Below are positions 61,001-64,000 of a stretch of 64,000 nucleotides of DNA, piece by piece (positions within the stretch are counted from its first letter, which is position 1; the number at the start of each line of letters is the position of its first letter). The notes under the pieces were generated by a model that worked only from the letters and a program-made list of their open reading frames with translations, searched no databases and was not told the origin of the DNA. The DNA comes from Nomia melanderi. Taxonomy: Eukaryota > Arthropoda > Insecta > Hymenoptera > Halictidae. The position numbers and the translations under genes were made by a program. The stretch covers positions 372,001-436,000 of the forward strand of contig NW_027475167.1 of the NCBI RefSeq assembly GCF_051020985.1, given 5' to 3'.

Positions 61001-64000
61001 CTCGGGTGCTATTACAGATAGCGCAATAAATCAAAGTGCATTGTCTGTAGGAGGCCCTGGCGCATGAATCTGTGCAGCAGGAACGACCTCGGACCACCAG
61101 GCGCCGAGAAAATTAGAGATATTCGGAATCCGTCACCCAAGGTCATGTAAAAATCCAGCATATATCTAGTGATATCTCGGGTGCTATTTCAGATAGCGCT
61201 ATAAACCAAAGTGAATTGTGTGCAGGAAGCCCTGGCGCATGAATCTGATCAGCGGGATCGACCTCGGACCACCAGGGGTCGAGAAAACCACCGAAACATG
61301 GGGCCGGGCAGTTAGGGTCAGGGAAAAATCCAATATATATCTGGTGATATCTCGGGTGCTATTAGAGATAGCGCAATAAACCAATGTGAATTATCTGCAG
61401 GGGGCCCTGGCGCATGAATCTGTGCAGCGGGAACGACCTCGGACCACCAGGGGCCGAGAAAACCACCGTCTCATGGGGCCGGACACTCAGAGTCAGGGGA
61501 AAATCCAATATATATCTGGTGATATCTCGGGTGCTATTGGAGATAGCGCAATAAATCAAAGTGCATTATCTCTAGGAGGCACTGGCGAATGAATCTGTGC
61601 AGCAGGAACGACCTCGGACCACCAGGCGCCGAGAAAATTAGAGATATTCGGAATCCGTCACCCAAGGTCATATAAAAATCCAGCATATATCTGGTGATAT
61701 CTCGGGTGCTATTACATATAGCGCAATAAACCAAAGTGCATTGTCTGCAGGAGGCCCTGGCGCATGACTCTGTGCAGCGGGATCGACCGCGGACCACCAG
61801 GGGCCGAGAAAATCACCGTCTCATGAGGCCGGACTGTCAGGGTCAGGGAAAAATCCAATATATATCTGGTGATATCTCGGGTGCTATTACAGATACCGCA
61901 ATAATTCAAAGGGCATTGTCTGTAGGAGGCCCTAACGCATGAATCTGTGCAGCGGGAACGACCTCGGACCACCAGGGGCAGAGAAAACCACCGTCTAATG
62001 GGGCCGGACACTCAGGGTCAGTAAAAAATCCAATATATATCTGGTGATATATCGGGTGCTATTAGAGATAGCGCAATAAATCAAAGTGCATTGTCCGTAG
62101 GGGGCACTGGCGAATGAATCTGTGCAGCAGGAACGACCCCGGACCACCAGGCGCCCAGAAAATTACAGATATTCGGAATCCGTCACCCAAGGTCATGTAA
62201 AAATCCAGCATATATCTGGTGATATCTCGGGTGCTATTACATATAGCGCAATAAACCAAAGTGCATTGTCTGCAGGAGGCCCTGGCGCATGACTCTGTGC
62301 AGCGGGATCGACCGCGGACCACCAGGGGCCGAGAAAACTACCGTCTCATGGGGCCGGACACTTAGGTTCAGGTAAAAATCCAATATATATCTGGTGATAT
62401 CTCGGGTGCTATTACAGATAGCGCAATCAATCAGAGTGCATTGTCTGTAGGAGGCCCTGGCGCATGAATCTGTGCAGCGGGATCGACCTCGGAACACCAG
62501 GGGCCGAGAAAATCACCGTCACAACGGGCCGGACTGTCAGGGTCAGGGAAAAATCCAATATATATCTGGTGATATCTCGGGTGCTATTAGAGATAGCGCA
62601 ATAAATCAAAGTGCATTGCCTGTAGGAGGCCCTGGCGCATGAATCTGTGCATTGGGATCGACCTCGGACCACCAGGGGCCGAGAAAATCACCGTCTCATG
62701 AGGCCGGACTGTCAGGGTCAGGGAAAAATCCAATATATATGTGGTGATATCTCGGGTGCTATTACAGATAGCGCAATAAATCAAAGTGCCTTGTCTGTAG
62801 GAGGCCCAGGCTCATGAATCTGTGCAGCGGAACGACCTCGGACCACCAGGGGCCGAGAAAACCACCGTCTCATGGGGTCGCAAACTCAGGGTCAGGGAAA
62901 AATCCAATATATATCTGGTGATATCGCGGGTGCTATTACAGACAGCGCAATAAATCAAAGTGCATTGTCTGTAGGAGGCCCTGGCGCACGAATCTGTGCA
63001 GCGGGAACGACCTCGTACCACCAGGGGCCGAGAAAACTACCGTCCCATGGGGCCGACCACTCAGGGTCAGGGAAAAATCCAATATATATCTGGTGATATC
63101 TCGGGTGCTATTAGAGACAGCGCAATGAGTCAAAGTGCATTGTCTGTAGGAGGCACTCGCGAATGAATCTGTGCAGCAGGAACGACCTCGGACCACCAGG
63201 CGCCGAGAAAATTACAGATATTTGGAATTCGTCACCCAAGGTCATGTAAAAATCCAGCATATATCTGGCGATATCTCGGGTGCTATTACAGATAGCGCAA
63301 TAATTCAAAGGGCATTGTCTGTAGGAGGCCCTGGCGCATGAATCTCTGCAGCGGGATCGACCGCGGAACACGAGGGACCGAGAAAACCATCGACACGTGG
63401 GGCCGAACTGTCAGGGTCAGGGAAAAATCCAATATATATCTGGTGATATCTCGGGTGCTATTAGAGAGAGCGCAATAAATCAAAGTGCATTGTCTGTAGG
63501 AGGCACTGGCGAATGAATCTGTGCAGCAGGAACGACCTCGGACCACCAGGCGCCGAGAAAATTACAGATATTTGGAATCCGTCTCCCAAGGTCATGTAAA
63601 AATCCAGCATATATCTGGTGATATATCGGGTGCTATTACAGATAGCGCAATTAATCATAGTGCATTGTCTGTAGGAGGCCCTGGCGCATGAATCTGTGCA
63701 GCGGGAACGACCTGCGACCACCAGGGGCCGAGAAAATCACCGCCTCATGGGGCCGGACTGTCAGGGTCAGGGAAAAATCCAATATATATCTGGTGATATC
63801 TCGGGTGCTATTAGAGATAGCTCAATAAATCAAAGTGCATTGTCTGCAGGAGGCCCTATCGCATGAATCTGTGCAGCGGGATCGACCTCGGACCACCAGG
63901 GGCCGAGAAAATCACCGCCTCATGGGGCCGGACTGTCAGGGTCAGGGAAAAATCCAATATATATCTGGTGATATCTCGGGTGCTATTACAGATAGCGCAA
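58067..64000 (+). repeat. Right-hand mosaic of the array, 1,400-, 1,747- and 525-bp spacings
   Basis: 58,685-59,000 matches 60,085-60,400 (offset 1,400). 59,630-59,930 matches 61,377-61,677 (offset 1,747, ten monomers minus 3). 61,690-61,795 matches 62,215-62,320 (offset 525). Small deletions are frequent: GAAAACCAGTCTC near 60,414, GCAGGGGCCCTGG near 60,523, and GCAGCGGAACG near 62,825. Type B blocks start at 59,891, 61,113, 61,638, 62,163, 63,212 and 63,562. The array is still in progress at the last base. Confidence 0.8.

Larger units (their letters stand above)
40376..63610 (+). repeat. Type B blocks of the right-hand region (24 monomers)
   Basis: Starts are 40,376, 41,251, 41,776, 43,001, 43,526, 44,925, 45,275, 46,672, 47,895, 48,770, 49,645, 51,394, 52,055, 53,105, 53,455, 55,030, 56,255, 57,441, 59,891, 61,113, 61,638, 62,163, 63,212 and 63,562. 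Most are preceded by CAGGCGCCGAG; those at 51,394, 52,055, 55,030 and 57,441 have CAGGGGCCGAG. Internal variants are GATATTTGGAATCC, GATATTCGGAATCC and GATATTTAGAATCC. Density is about one per kilobase, against none in several left-hand blocks. Ordinary type A monomers lie between the listed blocks. Confidence 0.85.
1..64000 (+). repeat. Tandem satellite array, ~175-bp monomer, about 365 copies
   Basis: Every line of the window can be placed in a 175-bp period. For example the landmark CCAATATATATCTGG recurs at 175-base steps from position 175 to the last 60 bases. All monomers point the same way. Individual monomers vary from 136 to 177 bp, but most are 174-176. A typical monomer has 92 G+C of 175 and nine CpGs (observed/expected about 0.75, counted by hand). 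No stretch of unique sequence, mobile element, RNA gene or inverted segment was seen, so the absence of genes applies to the full length. A 175-bp period close to one nucleosome repeat, plus multi-kilobase higher-order repeats, is typical of centromeric or heterochromatic satellites in eukaryotes. The family itself is not one I recognise, and a centromeric role is inferred, not shown. Confidence 0.97.

Noticed and set aside
5034..63610. CENP-B box in type B monomers (TTTGGAATCCGTCACC or ATTCGGAATCCG)
   Set aside because: TTCG and GGAA occur, but the essential spacing TTCG-N4-A-N2-CGGG is not met on either strand.
1..64000. Hundreds of open frames of 60-157 codons on both strands, many starting MSGPMRRWFSRP or similar and ending LLRYL
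   Set aside because: They recur at monomer spacing. 175 is not divisible by 3, so each frame slides at every monomer; neighbouring frames on the same strand overlap by about 125 bases. Single-base indels change them freely. There is no sign of codon-level constraint, and no ribosome-binding or splice context was seen.
1..64000. CRISPR array
   Set aside because: Regular repetition exists, but there are no unique spacers between short repeats; the entire 175-bp period is repeated sequence.
1..64000. Primate alpha satellite (171 bp) or another named satellite family
   Set aside because: Period and HOR organisation are similar, but the monomer sequence does not resemble alpha satellite or any family I can recall with confidence, so no name or species is given.
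1..64000. G-quadruplex potential (GGGG...GGGG...GGGTCAGGGG on the plus strand)
   Set aside because: The G runs in a monomer are separated by spacers of about 14 and 25 bases, too long for a convincing intramolecular G4.
1..64000. CCAAT and TATATAT at each monomer start as a promoter
   Set aside because: CCAAT directly abuts the AT tract with no proper spacing and occurs in every repeat; there is no other promoter evidence.

Overview
The whole 64,000-base window is one uninterrupted satellite DNA array. A monomer of about 175 bp is repeated head to tail, always in the same orientation, roughly 365 times, and runs off both ends of the window. I found no protein-coding gene, tRNA, rRNA, CRISPR array, transposon, inversion or unique-sequence island. 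Monomer length, kilobase-scale higher-order repeats (HORs) and very low divergence between HOR copies all point to a eukaryotic centromeric, pericentromeric or other heterochromatic block read through by a long-read assembly. I do not recognise the satellite family and cannot name the species. CpG is well retained: about nine CpGs per 175 bp in a typical monomer, which is about 53% GC by hand count.

Layout. 1-2,445 holds a 10-monomer (1,751 bp) repeat and a partial second copy. 2,924-15,877 is a tandem duplication of a 37-monomer, 6,473-bp unit at about 99.9% identity by eye. 14,036-20,893 is a nested 13-monomer, 2,274-bp HOR in three near-identical copies, built largely from pieces of the 37-mer. 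20,858-29,000 is a mosaic of older fragments, including an 874-bp five-monomer duplication. 29,392-32,891 is a regular section in which two monomer classes mostly alternate (350-bp dimers). 34,157-39,988 is a 17-monomer, 2,975-bp unit in two copies. 40,000-64,000 is a more diverged mosaic with repeat spacings of 1,400, 6,119, 1,223, 4,861 and 1,747 bp. It includes a marker monomer with a 39-bp deletion, present once in each copy of the 4,861-bp repeat.

The most striking internal structure is a two-state 49-bp block in the monomer. About 40 monomers ('type B') carry a version of this block that differs at about 19 positions while the flanks stay family-typical and the length is unchanged. Type B monomers are unevenly placed: none from about 12,800 to 23,400 or from 28,700 to 34,600, but about one per kilobase after 40,000. 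The arrangement recalls the interchangeable A-box/B-box of primate alpha satellite, but no CENP-B box is present and the comparison is only an analogy. Each monomer also has two short dyads, one overlapping a GATATC site.

Nothing here works as a gene set. The many open frames of 60-157 codons on both strands are by-products of the repeat: 175 is not a multiple of 3, so each frame shifts at every monomer and same-strand neighbours overlap. The biology readable here is the history of amplification by unequal exchange or conversion, and possible chromatin or centromere function.
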